From NCBI RefSeq assembly GCF_025673445.1, contig NZ_JAOVQN010000007.1, forward strand, positions 109,597-173,596: a DNA stretch of 64,000 nucleotides, written 5' to 3'. The notes under the pieces were generated by a model. That model saw only the letters and a list, made by a program, of their open reading frames with translations, was not told the DNA's origin and made no database searches. Positions within the stretch are counted from its first letter, which is position 1; the number at the start of each line of letters is the position of its first letter. This document shows positions 16,842-26,228 of this stretch, piece after piece. The translations under genes and the position numbers were made by a program. This DNA is from Ruegeria_B marisflavi. Lineage in GTDB: Bacteria > Pseudomonadota > Alphaproteobacteria > Rhodobacterales > Rhodobacteraceae.

Positions 16842-18242
16842 ATGCAACACCCCTGGGAAATGACCGCCAGCGAAATCGCCGCCTCGGTGCGCACAGGCAA
16901 ACTCAGCGCGGTCGAGGTTGCCGAGGCGCATCTGAGCCGCCTTGAACAGGTGAACCCCAGCATCAACGCGGTAGTGCAGGAATTCCCCGAGGAAGCGCTG
17001 GCCGCCGCGCGGCAGGTCGATACCGCCATCGCCCGGGGCGAAGACCCCGGCCCCCTCTGCGGCGTGCCGGTGACCATCAAGGTCAACGTGGACCAGAAAA
17101 GCCATGCCACAACCAACGGGCTGAGGCTCCAGGAAAACCTGATCGCCGAGCATGACAGCCCGGTTGTCGCCAATATCCGCACGGCGGGCGGGGTCATCCT
17201 CGGCCGCACCAACACGCCCGCCTTTTCGCTGCGCTGGTTTACAAAGAACAACCTGCACGGCCAGACGCTGAACCCCCGAAACCGCGGGATCACCCCGGGC
17301 GGTTCCTCCGGCGGGGCCTCGGCGGCGGTGGCGGCGGGCCTTTGCGCCGTGGGGCACGGCACCGATATCGCGGGGTCCATCCGCTACCCGGCCTATGCCT
17401 GCGGCCTGCACGGGTTGCGCCCCACGCTGGGCCGCATTCCCGCCTATAACGCCAGCGCGGCTGACCGGTTCATCGGCGCGCAGATCATGGCCGTCTCCGG
17501 CCCCATCACCCGCAGCATCGCGGATCTGGGCCTGTCCCTGGCCGCCATGGCCGCCCCGGACCTGCGCGACCCGTGGTATGCGCCCGTCCCCACAGGCCCG
17601 CGCGACTTCCCCAAACGGGCGGCACTGACCCTGTCGCCCGATGGCATGCCCGTCTCCGAGGCGGTGCAAAAGACGCTGCTCAAGGCCGCAGAAATCCTGA
17701 AGGCCGCAGGATGGACCGTGACCGAGGTCGACTGCGCGCCGATCCGGCAGGCCGCCGAGTTGAACTCCCAACTCTGGATGGCGGATACTCTTTTCGGTGC
17801 GGCGGAGATGATAGGGAAAGAGGCCGAGCCCGACTCTCAATTCGTCTTCCAGCAGATGCTCAAGGACACAGGAAAGGTCGATTTCGAAACCCTGATGAAA
17901 GCCCTGCAATCGCGCGCCACGCTGGTCCGAGAATGGGAACTGTTCCTGGCCGACTACCCGGTCCTGATTTGCCCCGTGTCGGGCGAACTGCCCTTCGCCC
18001 AACAACTGGATGTCAGCTCGGAACAGGCCTTCGCCCGCGTTCTCGAGGCGCAACTGACACAGCGCGGCCTGCCCGTGATGGGCATGCCGGCCCTCTCGGT
18101 CGCGATGGGCGAGATCGACGGGATCCCGACCGGGGTGCAGCTTGTCGGGCCGAAATACCGCGAGGATATCCTGCTTGCCGCCGGTGCCGAGATCGAGGCG
18201 GCAGGCAACCGCCCGACGGTCGCCACACCCGATTGGGTCTAA
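16842..18242 (+). CDS. Amidase-signature family hydrolase
   Basis: A 466-residue amidase. The start at 16842 (MQHPWEMTASEIAASV) follows GAAGAGAGA. The catalytic Ser-cisSer-Lys triad is visible: Lys in PVTIKVNVDQ (about residue 83), and the signature GITPGGSSGGASAAVAAG with GTDIAGSIRYPA (about 149-185). These enzymes hydrolyse carboxamides to acid and ammonia. It resembles GatA-like bacterial amidases but no gatB or gatC is present, so it is a stand-alone catabolic amidase with unknown substrate. It converges on the TRAP transporter with only nine bases between the stops. Confidence 0.85.
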   Translation: MQHPWEMTASEIAASVRTGKLSAVEVAEAHLSRLEQVNPSINAVVQEFPEEALAAARQVDTAIARGEDPGPLCGVPVTIKVNVDQKSHATTNGLRLQENLIAEHDSPVVANIRTAGGVILGRTNTPAFSLRWFTKNNLHGQTLNPRNRGITPGGSSGGASAAVAAGLCAVGHGTDIAGSIRYPAYACGLHGLRPTLGRIPAYNASAADRFIGAQIMAVSGPITRSIADLGLSLAAMAAPDLRDPWYAPVPTGPRDFPKRAALTLSPDGMPVSEAVQKTLLKAAEILKAAGWTVTEVDCAPIRQAAELNSQLWMADTLFGAAEMIGKEAEPDSQFVFQQMLKDTGKVDFETLMKALQSRATLVREWELFLADYPVLICPVSGELPFAQQLDVSSEQAFARVLEAQLTQRGLPVMGMPALSVAMGEIDGIPTGVQLVGPKYREDILLAAGAEIEAAGNRPTVATPDWV

Positions 18243-18251
18243 GCCCTCAGG

Positions 18252-20045
18252 TCACATCAGTGCCGGACCAAACAGCAAGACCGCCGCGCCCCCCGACAAG
18301 AGAACCCGAACGATCAGGCTGAACCGCCCGATCAGCGCAAAGGACAGCGCCGTCAGCGCGACGGCCAGCACGGCAAAGGCGGTGATCGCCCCCACCGGGT
18401 CCTCAGCCACCCGAATGACCGCGGGCCAGGTCACCATGCCCACCGGGATCAGGTAGAGACCAACGCCCAGCGCCATCGCGGTCAGGGCCACCTTGATCCA
18501 GTTCTCTTCGGCCATGCCAGCCGCGATGAACACCGCGCCGCAGACCGGCGGCGTGATCGTCGACAAGAGCGCGAACCAGAATACGAAGAGATGCGCCTGC
18601 AACGGCTCCAGCCCCAGTTTCATCAGCGCCGGACCGGCAACCGAAACACAGATCACATAAGCGGCGGTTGTCGGCACCTCCATGCCCAGCACCAGACAGG
18701 CCACCGCCGTCAGCAGCAGCGACGCCCAGAGCGCCCCGCCCGCCCCTTCCAGAATGACCGAGGTGATCTTGACCCCCAGCCCGGTCGACCCCAGCACCCC
18801 GATGATGATCGAGGCGCAAAAGATGATCGCCGCGATCATCGACACCTGCCGCGCGGCGGTCAGCAGCGCCTCGGACACGCGCCCCTTGATCTTGGATGGA
18901 TCGACCCGCAGATCTCCATCCACCAGCAGCAACAGCGCCCCGGTCAGGATGGCAAGGCAGGCGGCATATTGCGGCGTATAGCCCGCCACGAACATGCCCA
19001 GCATGAGAACCGTAAAGGGCACGAGGAAAAAGACCGAGGTAACCACCACATCGCGCGTGCGCGGCCGGTCCTCGGGCGCCAGCCCCTTCAGCTCGTACCG
19101 GGTCGCATAGGCGTTGATGCCGACCCACACCGCCCAGAAATACAAGAGCGCAGGCAGCAGCGCCGCCGCCATGATCTGGGTATAGGGGACACCGGTCAGC
19201 TCGACCATAACAAAGGCCCCCGCCCCCATCAACGGCGGCATGATCTGCCCGCCGGAACTGGCCACCGCCTCAACCCCGGCGGCAAGCCGCCTTGGGTATC
19301 CCAGGCGCCGCATCGCAGGCAGGGTGATCGCCCCGGTCGAGGCCACATTGGCGCTGGCCGAGCCCGAGATCGACCCGAACAGTGCAGAGGACAGGACCGA
19401 GACCTTGGCAGCGCCGCCCTTCAGCCGCCCGGCGGCGGCGGCGGCCACGTTCATGAACCCCTGCCCCGCCTCGCCCGCATTCAGCACCGCGCCAAAGATC
19501 ACGAAGATCGAGACAACACCGACCGAGACCGCCGTCAGGCTGCCCCAAATCCCGGCCTCGGCAATCGTCATCGACCCCAGGAACGAGCGCAGCGGTACCC
19601 CGGAATGGCCGAACTCACCCGGAATGAGATGGCCAAAAAACGCATAGAGCAGCGCCGCCGTGGCCACCATCGGCAAGGGCCAGCCGATGGCCCGCCGCGC
19701 CGCCTCGATCACCACCGCCAGCAGCGCAAAACCGACCGCGATCTGGAACCGGTTTTCCAGATACCCGTACTGGTCGCCCAGCGCATCGGCATTCCACGCT
19801 ACCCAGAGCGCCGCCGCAACGCCCACCGCGCAAAGGACCGCCCCGGAAACGGCCCGCCCACGGCCGGACACGCCGTACAGAAACACCCAGGGCAGGATCA
19901 GTGCCAGATGCAGCGGGCGGCTCACCAGATTGGGCACCAGCCCGGAAAAGATCAGGCCGATGTGAAACACGACCAGCACCAGCGCCAGCGCCAGCCAGAT
20001 CCACCGCCGCCATGACGCCGCCGATGTGTCCACCGTTCCCTCCAT
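18252..20045 (-). CDS. TRAP transporter fused 4TM/12TM permease (TAXI-TRAP type)
   Basis: A 597-residue polytopic protein in which the small (DctQ-like) and large (DctM-like) permease subunits are fused, as is usual for TAXI-type TRAP importers. The DctM-like part has typical glycine-rich segments (SSALFGSISGSASANVAST, EAVASSGGQIMPPLMGAGAF). It imports an organic acid or amino acid driven by an ion gradient. It is encoded directly downstream of its receptor gene, separated by a stem-loop. No catabolic gene close by reveals the substrate. Confidence 0.92.
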   Translation of the reverse strand: MEGTVDTSAASWRRWIWLALALVLVVFHIGLIFSGLVPNLVSRPLHLALILPWVFLYGVSGRGRAVSGAVLCAVGVAAALWVAWNADALGDQYGYLENRFQIAVGFALLAVVIEAARRAIGWPLPMVATAALLYAFFGHLIPGEFGHSGVPLRSFLGSMTIAEAGIWGSLTAVSVGVVSIFVIFGAVLNAGEAGQGFMNVAAAAAGRLKGGAAKVSVLSSALFGSISGSASANVASTGAITLPAMRRLGYPRRLAAGVEAVASSGGQIMPPLMGAGAFVMVELTGVPYTQIMAAALLPALLYFWAVWVGINAYATRYELKGLAPEDRPRTRDVVVTSVFFLVPFTVLMLGMFVAGYTPQYAACLAILTGALLLLVDGDLRVDPSKIKGRVSEALLTAARQVSMIAAIIFCASIIIGVLGSTGLGVKITSVILEGAGGALWASLLLTAVACLVLGMEVPTTAAYVICVSVAGPALMKLGLEPLQAHLFVFWFALLSTITPPVCGAVFIAAGMAEENWIKVALTAMALGVGLYLIPVGMVTWPAVIRVAEDPVGAITAFAVLAVALTALSFALIGRFSLIVRVLLSGGAAVLLFGPALM

Positions 20046-20071
20046 GCCCCGTCCCTTTCCGGAAAAAGGAA

Positions 20072-20091
20072 CCGGGCCAAAACTGGCCCGG
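20072..20091 (-). terminator. Intercistronic stem-loop between TAXI receptor and permease
   Basis: A perfect 8-bp stem (CCGGGCCA/TGGCCCGG) with a four-base loop, followed in the direction of transcription by TTCCTTTTT. It lies between the receptor stop and the permease start, so partial termination or mRNA protection would give more receptor than permease. Confidence 0.6.
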
Positions 20092-20118
20092 CCCCGGTAT
20101 GCTGCAACGGTCAGAGGC

Positions 20119-21078
20119 TTACATCTGGTCCGCGGTCAAGGCGACACCCGCCTCCTGATAATACCGCACCGCGCCGGGATGCAGCTTGCCGGTGATGTTC
20201 CCCATCATCGCGGCATCGACACCACCCCACCAGGCCGCGCTTTCCGCCATCGACCCCTTGCTCTCCCAAAAGGTCTTGGTCAGCTGATAGGCGGTCTCGT
20301 CCTCCATCTTGGTGGTCGTATAGGCGACCACCGGCAACGACGTGGTGACGATATCCTGATCCTGCCCGGCATAGGTGCCCGCCGGGATCACCAGCCGGGT
20401 GCGCTTGGTTTGGGCAATCTGCTCGTCATTGAGCGACAGCACCGTCACCCCGGCCGAGGCCGCGGCCTCCACCACGTTCGGCGCGGGCCAGGACCCGGCC
20501 GTCACGAACCCGTCGATCTGGCCGTTCTTCAGAGCGGCCACCGCATTCGACAGTTCCGCGTCGGCAATATTGACCTTGCCCTCCAGACCAAACAGCTTGA
20601 GGTACTTCTCCCCCTCGGTGGCGCCAAAGCTGCCCTTGCCCAACAGGATCGTCTTGCCCTCCAGATCGGCAAGCCCAGTGGCACCGCTGTCAGCCGACAT
20701 CACGAAATGCATGGTCAGCGAGGGGATCGGGAACAGCGCCCGGATCTCGTCAAAGGCCGGATCGCCCTTGCCCTCGAACATCGCCTTGCCGCCCTGCGCC
20801 AGACCGACCAGAACCGGCGGCGTGGTGAACACATAGTCGCCCCCGCGCGCCCGCACCTCCATCACGTTCTGGACCGAGCCCTGCCCCTCTTCGACGGTCA
20901 CGATGATATTGCCGCCCGATCCCGCCTTCATCGCCTCGGCGATCTGGACCCCCATCTGGTAATAGGACGTGCCGGCCTTGGCCGATTTATAGGTGACCCG
21001 GGTCTCGGCCGCGGCGGGAACCACCATCATCGCCCCAACGGCCAATGCGCCGATCATTGCCTTGAAATTCAATACCAT
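20119..21078 (-). CDS. TAXI-family TRAP transporter solute receptor
   Basis: A 319-residue periplasmic receptor. The start at 21078 follows GGGAGGTTCGAAG and gives a good signal peptide (MVLNFKAMIGALAVGAMMVVPAAAE). The mature part begins TRVTYKSAKAGTSYYQMGVQ, the typical TAXI substrate-binding opening, and contains the usual GYVxAGSWPAP-like segment (FVTAGSWPAPNVVEAA). It delivers ligand to the fused permease encoded downstream. TAXI receptors often bind glutamate, other dicarboxylates or similar organic acids; the ligand here is unknown. Confidence 0.9.
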   Translation of the reverse strand: MVLNFKAMIGALAVGAMMVVPAAAETRVTYKSAKAGTSYYQMGVQIAEAMKAGSGGNIIVTVEEGQGSVQNVMEVRARGGDYVFTTPPVLVGLAQGGKAMFEGKGDPAFDEIRALFPIPSLTMHFVMSADSGATGLADLEGKTILLGKGSFGATEGEKYLKLFGLEGKVNIADAELSNAVAALKNGQIDGFVTAGSWPAPNVVEAAASAGVTVLSLNDEQIAQTKRTRLVIPAGTYAGQDQDIVTTSLPVVAYTTTKMEDETAYQLTKTFWESKGSMAESAAWWGGVDAAMMGNITGKLHPGAVRYYQEAGVALTADQM

Positions 21079-21423
21079 CTTCGAACCTCCCTTGGATTTC
21101 CGTTGATAAAGCACTCTGCCCGTTCTCAGGTCAATGGGAAGCCGGCGAAGGGATCCGCCCACCGTCATTCCCCCCGCACCTGCCGGGGCAAAAGCCGAAT
21201 AACGATAGCCCCCAAACACTCGTCCTGCCCCGTCGGCACAGCCAAAAGGTGATTTTCCGTGCAGTTTCTGCTAGGCTCGCCTGACGATCCGCGCTGCCCA
21301 GGCCATTTCCGCATGCGCGTTAAAAATTGCCCGACTGCATTCGTCAGCCACCGGTACTAGGTCTCAAACTCTTTTGCTTCGGCCTGCAACGCCCGGATCG
21401 CAAGTCTATCAGAGGGGGGAAAC
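21079..21423. other. Divergent intergenic region with no recognised gene
   Basis: This 345-base gap separates the leftward TAXI receptor from the rightward RTX gene. It must carry both promoters. A ribosome site (AGAGGGGG) ends the region in front of the RTX start. I saw no convincing small gene, tRNA or long dyad in it. Confidence 0.5.
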
Positions 21424-22785
21424 ATGGCTGTTTTCAATGCAAACACTGAATTCAGATTAAGCACACTGGAAAACTGGGACGGCGAAGTAACATCCGCCAC
21501 CGCAACACAGATCACCTTGTCGGACGGGTTTCGCTCTGAAACCTACCGGGGCAGTTTCACCTACTCTCTGGCCGGAGAAGTATTTGGCACCTTGACCGGG
21601 ATTTTTGAGTATCGGGGGGGCGCGCTTTTCTACAGTCTGACCGGCATGACCGTTGACGCCAACGTCATCTATCGCGCCATCGAGATCGAGGATAACCAGG
21701 TGCGCGCGGCTCGGATCATGCTGGCGGGCGCGGATCAGATCAACGGCTCCGCTACCGGATCCGACGAATTGCCCGGCTTCAACGGCAATGACACGATCCT
21801 CGGCAACGGCGGCAACGACACGCTGGACGGCGGCGCCGGGAACGACCAACTGAACGGGGGGATCGGCAACGACCTGTTGCTGGGTGGCGATGGCAGCGAT
21901 ACCGCGATTTTCAATGTCACTTTCGCTTCCGCGACATCGCAGGCGGTGTCTGGCGGCTATGAGGTAACCTCGGCCGAAGGGACGGACATTGTCCGCGATG
22001 TCGAGTTCTTTCAGTTCTCCGACCGCCTGGTCGCAGCCGCTGATCTGATCCCGGCGCCAACCGATCCACCGCTGGATCTGACCGGAACATCTGGAAGCGA
22101 TACATTGACCGGCGGCAGCGGCAACGACCGTCTGCTTGGGGATGCCGGCAGCGACAGTCTCGATGGCGGGCCTGGCGCCGATACGCTGAATGGCGGCGAT
22201 GGCGATGACATCATCATCGGCGGCCCGGGCGAGGGCGATCTGCGCGACATCATTTACGCGGGCGAAGGCAACGACTCGGTTGATGCGGGCGCGGGCAACG
22301 ACCTCATCTTCGGCCAGGGCGGCAATGACACAATCGCCGGTGGTTTCGGCGTGGACGAGATACAGGGGCAGGACGGGGATGACGTCATCACCGGCTCGGC
22401 GTTCAGCGACCTTGTGTTCGGCGGTGCGGGCAATGACTTTGTCAATGGCGGCTTCGGCCATGACCGGATCAATGGCGGCAGCGGCGCGGACAAGTTCTAT
22501 CACCTGGGCATCTTCGACCACGGTTCGGACTGGGTGCAGGACTATAACGCCGCCGAGGGTGACGTGCTGCTGTTCGGCAATAGTTCAGCTACACGCGACC
22601 AGTTCCAGGTGAACTTCAACCACACCGCCAATGCCGAAGGCGAGCGTGCAGGCGACGATGCAGTGCAGGAGGCATTTGTGATCTATCGCCCAACAGGCCA
22701 GATCATGTGGGCATTGGTGGATGGCGAAGGGCAGTCCTCGATCAACCTGCAAATCGGCGGCGAAGTGTTCGACCTCTTGGCCTGA
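21424..22785 (+). CDS. Secreted RTX (hemolysin-type calcium-binding repeat) protein, 453 aa
   Basis: The first 115 residues form a unique domain without a signal peptide. From about residue 118 there are many nonapeptide GGxGxDxLx repeats (GNGGNDTLDGGAGNDQLNGG), interrupted by a short non-repeat strand block, then a second repeat run to about residue 360. The C-terminal 90 residues hold the uncleaved type I secretion signal region. Calcium binding folds the repeats after secretion. No type I exporter genes are in the window. The last about 185 residues are nearly identical to the end of the giant RTX protein at 33782-37360. The function of the N-terminal domain is not recognised. Confidence 0.88.
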   Translation: MAVFNANTEFRLSTLENWDGEVTSATATQITLSDGFRSETYRGSFTYSLAGEVFGTLTGIFEYRGGALFYSLTGMTVDANVIYRAIEIEDNQVRAARIMLAGADQINGSATGSDELPGFNGNDTILGNGGNDTLDGGAGNDQLNGGIGNDLLLGGDGSDTAIFNVTFASATSQAVSGGYEVTSAEGTDIVRDVEFFQFSDRLVAAADLIPAPTDPPLDLTGTSGSDTLTGGSGNDRLLGDAGSDSLDGGPGADTLNGGDGDDIIIGGPGEGDLRDIIYAGEGNDSVDAGAGNDLIFGQGGNDTIAGGFGVDEIQGQDGDDVITGSAFSDLVFGGAGNDFVNGGFGHDRINGGSGADKFYHLGIFDHGSDWVQDYNAAEGDVLLFGNSSATRDQFQVNFNHTANAEGERAGDDAVQEAFVIYRPTGQIMWALVDGEGQSSINLQIGGEVFDLLA

Positions 22786-22802
22786 CCAAGCAATCAAAGG
22801 AC

Positions 22803-22823
22803 CGGCGGCGCCCAGCGCCGCCG
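22803..22823. terminator. Bidirectional terminator-like hairpin
   Basis: A 9-bp GC-rich stem (CGGCGGCGC pairing with GCGCCGCCG) with a three-base loop fills the gap between the convergent RTX and hydrolase genes. T-runs are weak on both strands. Confidence 0.55.
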
Positions 22824-22843
22824 CCCTGCGACAAAAGAAAACC

Positions 22844-23566
22844 TCAACCCCGCGCCAGGAACTCTTCCACCAGCAAGTTGAACACGGCGGGACGTTCCAT
22901 ATGCACCGCATGAGCGCACCCGGGCACGACCGCCAGTTGCGCCCCCGGAATCGTCCGCCACAGCCGTTCCGTCTGCGACCAGGGATAGGTCCGATCTCCG
23001 TCGCCCCACAGAACCAGGGTCTCGGCACTGATCGACGGCAGATGCTCCACCCCCGACCACACCTGCATAGCACGCAACCCGGAAAGTATCGCGGCCAGCG
23101 CGCTTTTCTCGGCAATGTCGGCACAAGCGGGATATTCCGCCGCCGCCTCCTTTTGCAAGAACCAGGTGGCCGCGATCCGGCGCGCCGTGGCTGCAGCCCC
23201 GTCCTTTCGGGCCCGTTCCATCGAGGTCTCGATCGGCTCGAACCGCCCTGGCAGCACTCCGATGGCACCTGTACCGTAAAGCACCAGCTTCACCACACGC
23301 TCCGGCGCTTGCCGGACCATCTCCTGCACGATCATCCCGCCCATGGAATGGCCCAACAAGTCAAAGCGCTCCAGACCCAGGCGCGCCGTCTCTTCCAGCA
23401 CCCAGGCCGCGAACCCTGCGATGGTCGAGACCGGCGCCATCTGCGCGTTTTCGCCAAACCCCGGCAGATCGACAGCATGAACCGCACGATCCCAGCCCAG
23501 CGGCGACTGCAACTCCCATTGCGCGCTCCCACCCATGAACCCATGGACAAGAACCAGCGGCCTCAT
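22844..23566 (-). CDS. Alpha/beta-fold hydrolase
   Basis: A 240-residue hydrolase opening with the oxyanion-loop motif LVHGFMGGSAQW. It has the nucleophile elbow GHSMGG (Ser about residue 94), an acid-carrying strand (ETLVLWGDGDRTYP) and the catalytic His in GCAHAVHMERP near the C-terminus. This resembles the 3-oxoadipate enol-lactonase/esterase group. It overlaps the upstream ABC permease gene by four bases and is therefore the last gene of the betaine-type importer operon. It may hydrolyse an ester or lactone of the imported compound; the substrate is unknown. Confidence 0.82.
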   Translation of the reverse strand: MRPLVLVHGFMGGSAQWELQSPLGWDRAVHAVDLPGFGENAQMAPVSTIAGFAAWVLEETARLGLERFDLLGHSMGGMIVQEMVRQAPERVVKLVLYGTGAIGVLPGRFEPIETSMERARKDGAAATARRIAATWFLQKEAAAEYPACADIAEKSALAAILSGLRAMQVWSGVEHLPSISAETLVLWGDGDRTYPWSQTERLWRTIPGAQLAVVPGCAHAVHMERPAVFNLLVEEFLARG

Positions 23567-25104
23567 CTGCGCCCGCCCTGCACGATACGATCCAGGATCA
23601 TGGCGCAGAAGAGGATCGAGAACCCGGCCAGGATCCCTTGCCCCACATTCGCATATTGCAACGCTTCTAGCACATCCTCACCCAAGCCTTTGGCCCCGAT
23701 CAGCGAGGCCACCACAACCATCGCCAGCGACAGCATGATGGTCTGGTTGATCCCGGCCCTGATCGACGGGGCCGCCAACGGCAGATCCACCTTGGTCAGC
23801 AGGTACCACTTGTTGGCACCGAAACTGATCGCCGCCTCGCGCACGCTCTCGGGCACGCCCCTCAGCCCCAGCACGGTCAGGCGCACCACCGGCGTGCCGC
23901 CGAAGATCATCGTGGTGACGACCGCAGCAGGCTTGCCGGTGCCGAAAAAGGCGATCACAGGGATCATAAACACAAAGGCGGGCATCGTCTGCATGAAATC
24001 CATGATCGGCTGGATTGCCGCGTAAAACCGCGGCCGCCGCGCCGCGAACATGCCCAGCGGAATACCGATCAGGATCGACAGGCAAGCCGCCGTACCCAGC
24101 AGCGCCAGCGTCGTCATCGCCTTTTCCCAGAACCCCAGGAACCCCATATAGGCCAGGAAGGCGCCGGAATAGATCGCCATGCGCACCCCCGCAGTCAACC
24201 AGGTCAAGAGGATGATCAGGCTGGCGATCACGATCCAGGGCGTACTGACAAACACGATCTCCAGCGCGTCCAGCATCAGCCGGATGCAATAGGTGATCGC
24301 ATCGAACAAGGCCTCGCCGTTCAGCACCGCCCAGTTGAAAAACGCCTCGACCCAGTCGATGCTGATCAGCCGGATATCGGGATCGGTCGGAAAGCTGGCC
24401 AGCAGCGGGAAACGCCCCGGAAAACTGTAATGCAGCATGGCCGCCGCCACGATCAGCGCCATGAATACCGCGCTGAACACGATCTGCGGCACCGGCATGC
24501 CGAACCGGACCGTCCGGTCGCTCAGCCAGTCCGAGAACCGCGATTCCAGCGCGGTATTGGCCACGATGGCCTGCGCCAGCTTGGCCAGCACCAGAATGGC
24601 CAGTCCCGCCAGCGCAATCGACGGCCCCTGCGCCGCCAGCGCCTCGGCCTCGGCCCGGATACCGCCGATATTGGCCTCCAGCGACTCCACCGTGCGGGTA
24701 TAGACATCCACCTTGTCCGACCCGCTCTCGATCGCCGCCGCCAGTTGCTGGCGCCTGAGTTCCAGCGTCCCCTCGATCGAGGCGATCCGCGCCATCGCAT
24801 CCGCGCCCAGATCGCCGAACAGCCCGCGGGCGATCTGGACGAAAGCAATCGCCTCCAGGATCAGGAACGGCAGCGCCCAGGACCACAGCCCGCGCGCCCC
24901 GAACCAGATCGGCCCGAACAGCCCCGCAAACAGGTTGAAGGTCGGCGTGAACCGGGCCGAGGCACCGATCTTGTCAAAGTTCCGGATATAGTATTCCGGG
25001 TTCGTCCGCACAAAGGTGGCGATGTCCTCGCGCCGCTTGCGGGCATAGGCCAGCGCCGCTTCGCTTTGCGTATCTTCCAGTGGATTGATGCCGAGATCCG
25101 TCAT
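23563..25104 (-). CDS. ABC importer permease of the ProW (glycine betaine/proline) type
   Basis: A 513-residue membrane protein, long for this family. The N-terminal third has extra membrane segments and a central helical stretch (about residues 90-150). The C-terminal third is the BPD-type permease domain with the conserved loop contacting the ATPase (ESVREAAISFGANKWYLLTKVDLPLAAPSI). The gene overlaps the ATPase gene upstream by four bases and the hydrolase downstream by four bases. With the ATPase and binding protein it forms a quaternary-amine or related importer. Confidence 0.9.
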   Translation of the reverse strand: MTDLGINPLEDTQSEAALAYARKRREDIATFVRTNPEYYIRNFDKIGASARFTPTFNLFAGLFGPIWFGARGLWSWALPFLILEAIAFVQIARGLFGDLGADAMARIASIEGTLELRRQQLAAAIESGSDKVDVYTRTVESLEANIGGIRAEAEALAAQGPSIALAGLAILVLAKLAQAIVANTALESRFSDWLSDRTVRFGMPVPQIVFSAVFMALIVAAAMLHYSFPGRFPLLASFPTDPDIRLISIDWVEAFFNWAVLNGEALFDAITYCIRLMLDALEIVFVSTPWIVIASLIILLTWLTAGVRMAIYSGAFLAYMGFLGFWEKAMTTLALLGTAACLSILIGIPLGMFAARRPRFYAAIQPIMDFMQTMPAFVFMIPVIAFFGTGKPAAVVTTMIFGGTPVVRLTVLGLRGVPESVREAAISFGANKWYLLTKVDLPLAAPSIRAGINQTIMLSLAMVVVASLIGAKGLGEDVLEALQYANVGQGILAGFSILFCAMILDRIVQGGRR

Positions 25105-26159
25105 GATACTTCGGTTCCCTCAATGACGGTGCGCAGCAGATCGGCACGGGTGATCACACCGACATCGGCACCTTCCGCCTGCACCAGAATGGGATTGTCG
25201 TCGTCTATCGCCAGGGTGATCAGGTTGCTCAGCGTCTCGCTTTCGTCCACCCGCCGCATATCGGCGGGCAGCGGCCCGGCCCGGCTCACATATTCGGCAA
25301 TCGGCTGCATCACCGCATGCGCATGCACAACCTTCAGCCGCGAAATCCCGGCGACAAAATCGGCCACATAATCATCGGCCGGATGCATCACAATATCCTC
25401 GGCCGTGCCGATCTGAACCATCTTGCCGTCGCGCATGATCGCGATCCGGTCACCGATCCGCACCGCCTCATCCAGATCATGGGTGATGAACACCGTGGTT
25501 TTCTTCAGGATCTTCGACAGCCGGATGAACTCGTCCTGCAACTGGCGGCGGATCAGCGGGTCCAACGCCGAGAACGGCTCGTCCATCAGCAGCACATCGG
25601 GGTTGGCCGCCAGCGCGCGTGCCAGCCCGACCCGCTGCTGCATACCGCCGGACAGCTCGTGCGCGAACTTGGCGCCCCAGGCGCCGAGTTCCACGATATC
25701 CAGAATGGCCGCCGCCTGCCGCATCCGCTCGTTCTTGGCCACTTTGCGGATTTCCAGCGGCATCGCCACGTTGTCCAGCACCGACCGGTGCGGCATCAGC
25801 GCAAAATTCTGGAACACCATCCCGATCTTCTGATTGCGGAACCTCTGCAACTCGCCCGGGCCCAGCGCCATCACATCGGTGCCCTCGATCTCGATCTTTC
25901 CCGCCGTCGGCTCCAGCAACCGGTTGAAATGCCGCACCAATGTCGACTTGCCGCTGCCCGACAGGCCCATGATGCAGAAGATCTCGCCGCGATTGATCGA
26001 CAGGCTCACATCGGCCACGCCCACGACCGCGTTGAACTCGGCCAGCACCTCGGCCTTGCTCAGGCCCCGCTCCAGAATGGCCTGAAGCGCCGCCTCCGGC
26101 CTGCCGCCGAAAATCTTCCAGACGTTTGAAAGCTCAATAACTTTTTCTTGTGCCATCAT
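25101..26159 (-). CDS. ABC importer ATP-binding protein of the ProV/OpuAA type
   Basis: A 352-residue ATPase with Walker A (GLSGSGKSTLVRHF, about residue 69), signature ELSGGMQQRVGLARAL, Walker B (DVLLMDEPFSALD) and the H-loop (FITHDLDEAVRIGD). The C-terminal about 80 residues form a CBS-like regulatory segment, as in betaine transporters that respond to ionic strength. It starts the second part of the operon, 69 bases after the binding-protein gene, and overlaps the permease gene. Confidence 0.93.
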   Translation of the reverse strand: MMAQEKVIELSNVWKIFGGRPEAALQAILERGLSKAEVLAEFNAVVGVADVSLSINRGEIFCIMGLSGSGKSTLVRHFNRLLEPTAGKIEIEGTDVMALGPGELQRFRNQKIGMVFQNFALMPHRSVLDNVAMPLEIRKVAKNERMRQAAAILDIVELGAWGAKFAHELSGGMQQRVGLARALAANPDVLLMDEPFSALDPLIRRQLQDEFIRLSKILKKTTVFITHDLDEAVRIGDRIAIMRDGKMVQIGTAEDIVMHPADDYVADFVAGISRLKVVHAHAVMQPIAEYVSRAGPLPADMRRVDESETLSNLITLAIDDDNPILVQAEGADVGVITRADLLRTVIEGTEVS

Positions 26160-26191
26160 GTCCTACCGGGCGCGTTCAAGGCAGCGGAGAA

Positions 26192-26211
26192 GCGGCGGAC
26201 AACACCGCCGC
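26192..26211 (-). terminator. Intercistronic stem-loop between binding protein and ATPase genes
   Basis: A 7-bp GC stem (GCGGCGG/CCGCCGC) with a six-base loop lies between the binding-protein stop and the ATPase start. There is no strong T-run. Like the one in the TRAP operon, it could raise binding-protein mRNA above that of the membrane parts. Confidence 0.45.
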
Positions 26212-26228
26212 CCTCCCTATCCGTGACG

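Noticed and set aside
16842..18242. GatA subunit of the tRNA amidotransferase
   Set aside because: No gatB or gatC is adjacent and the context is transport and catabolism, so a general amidase is the safer call.
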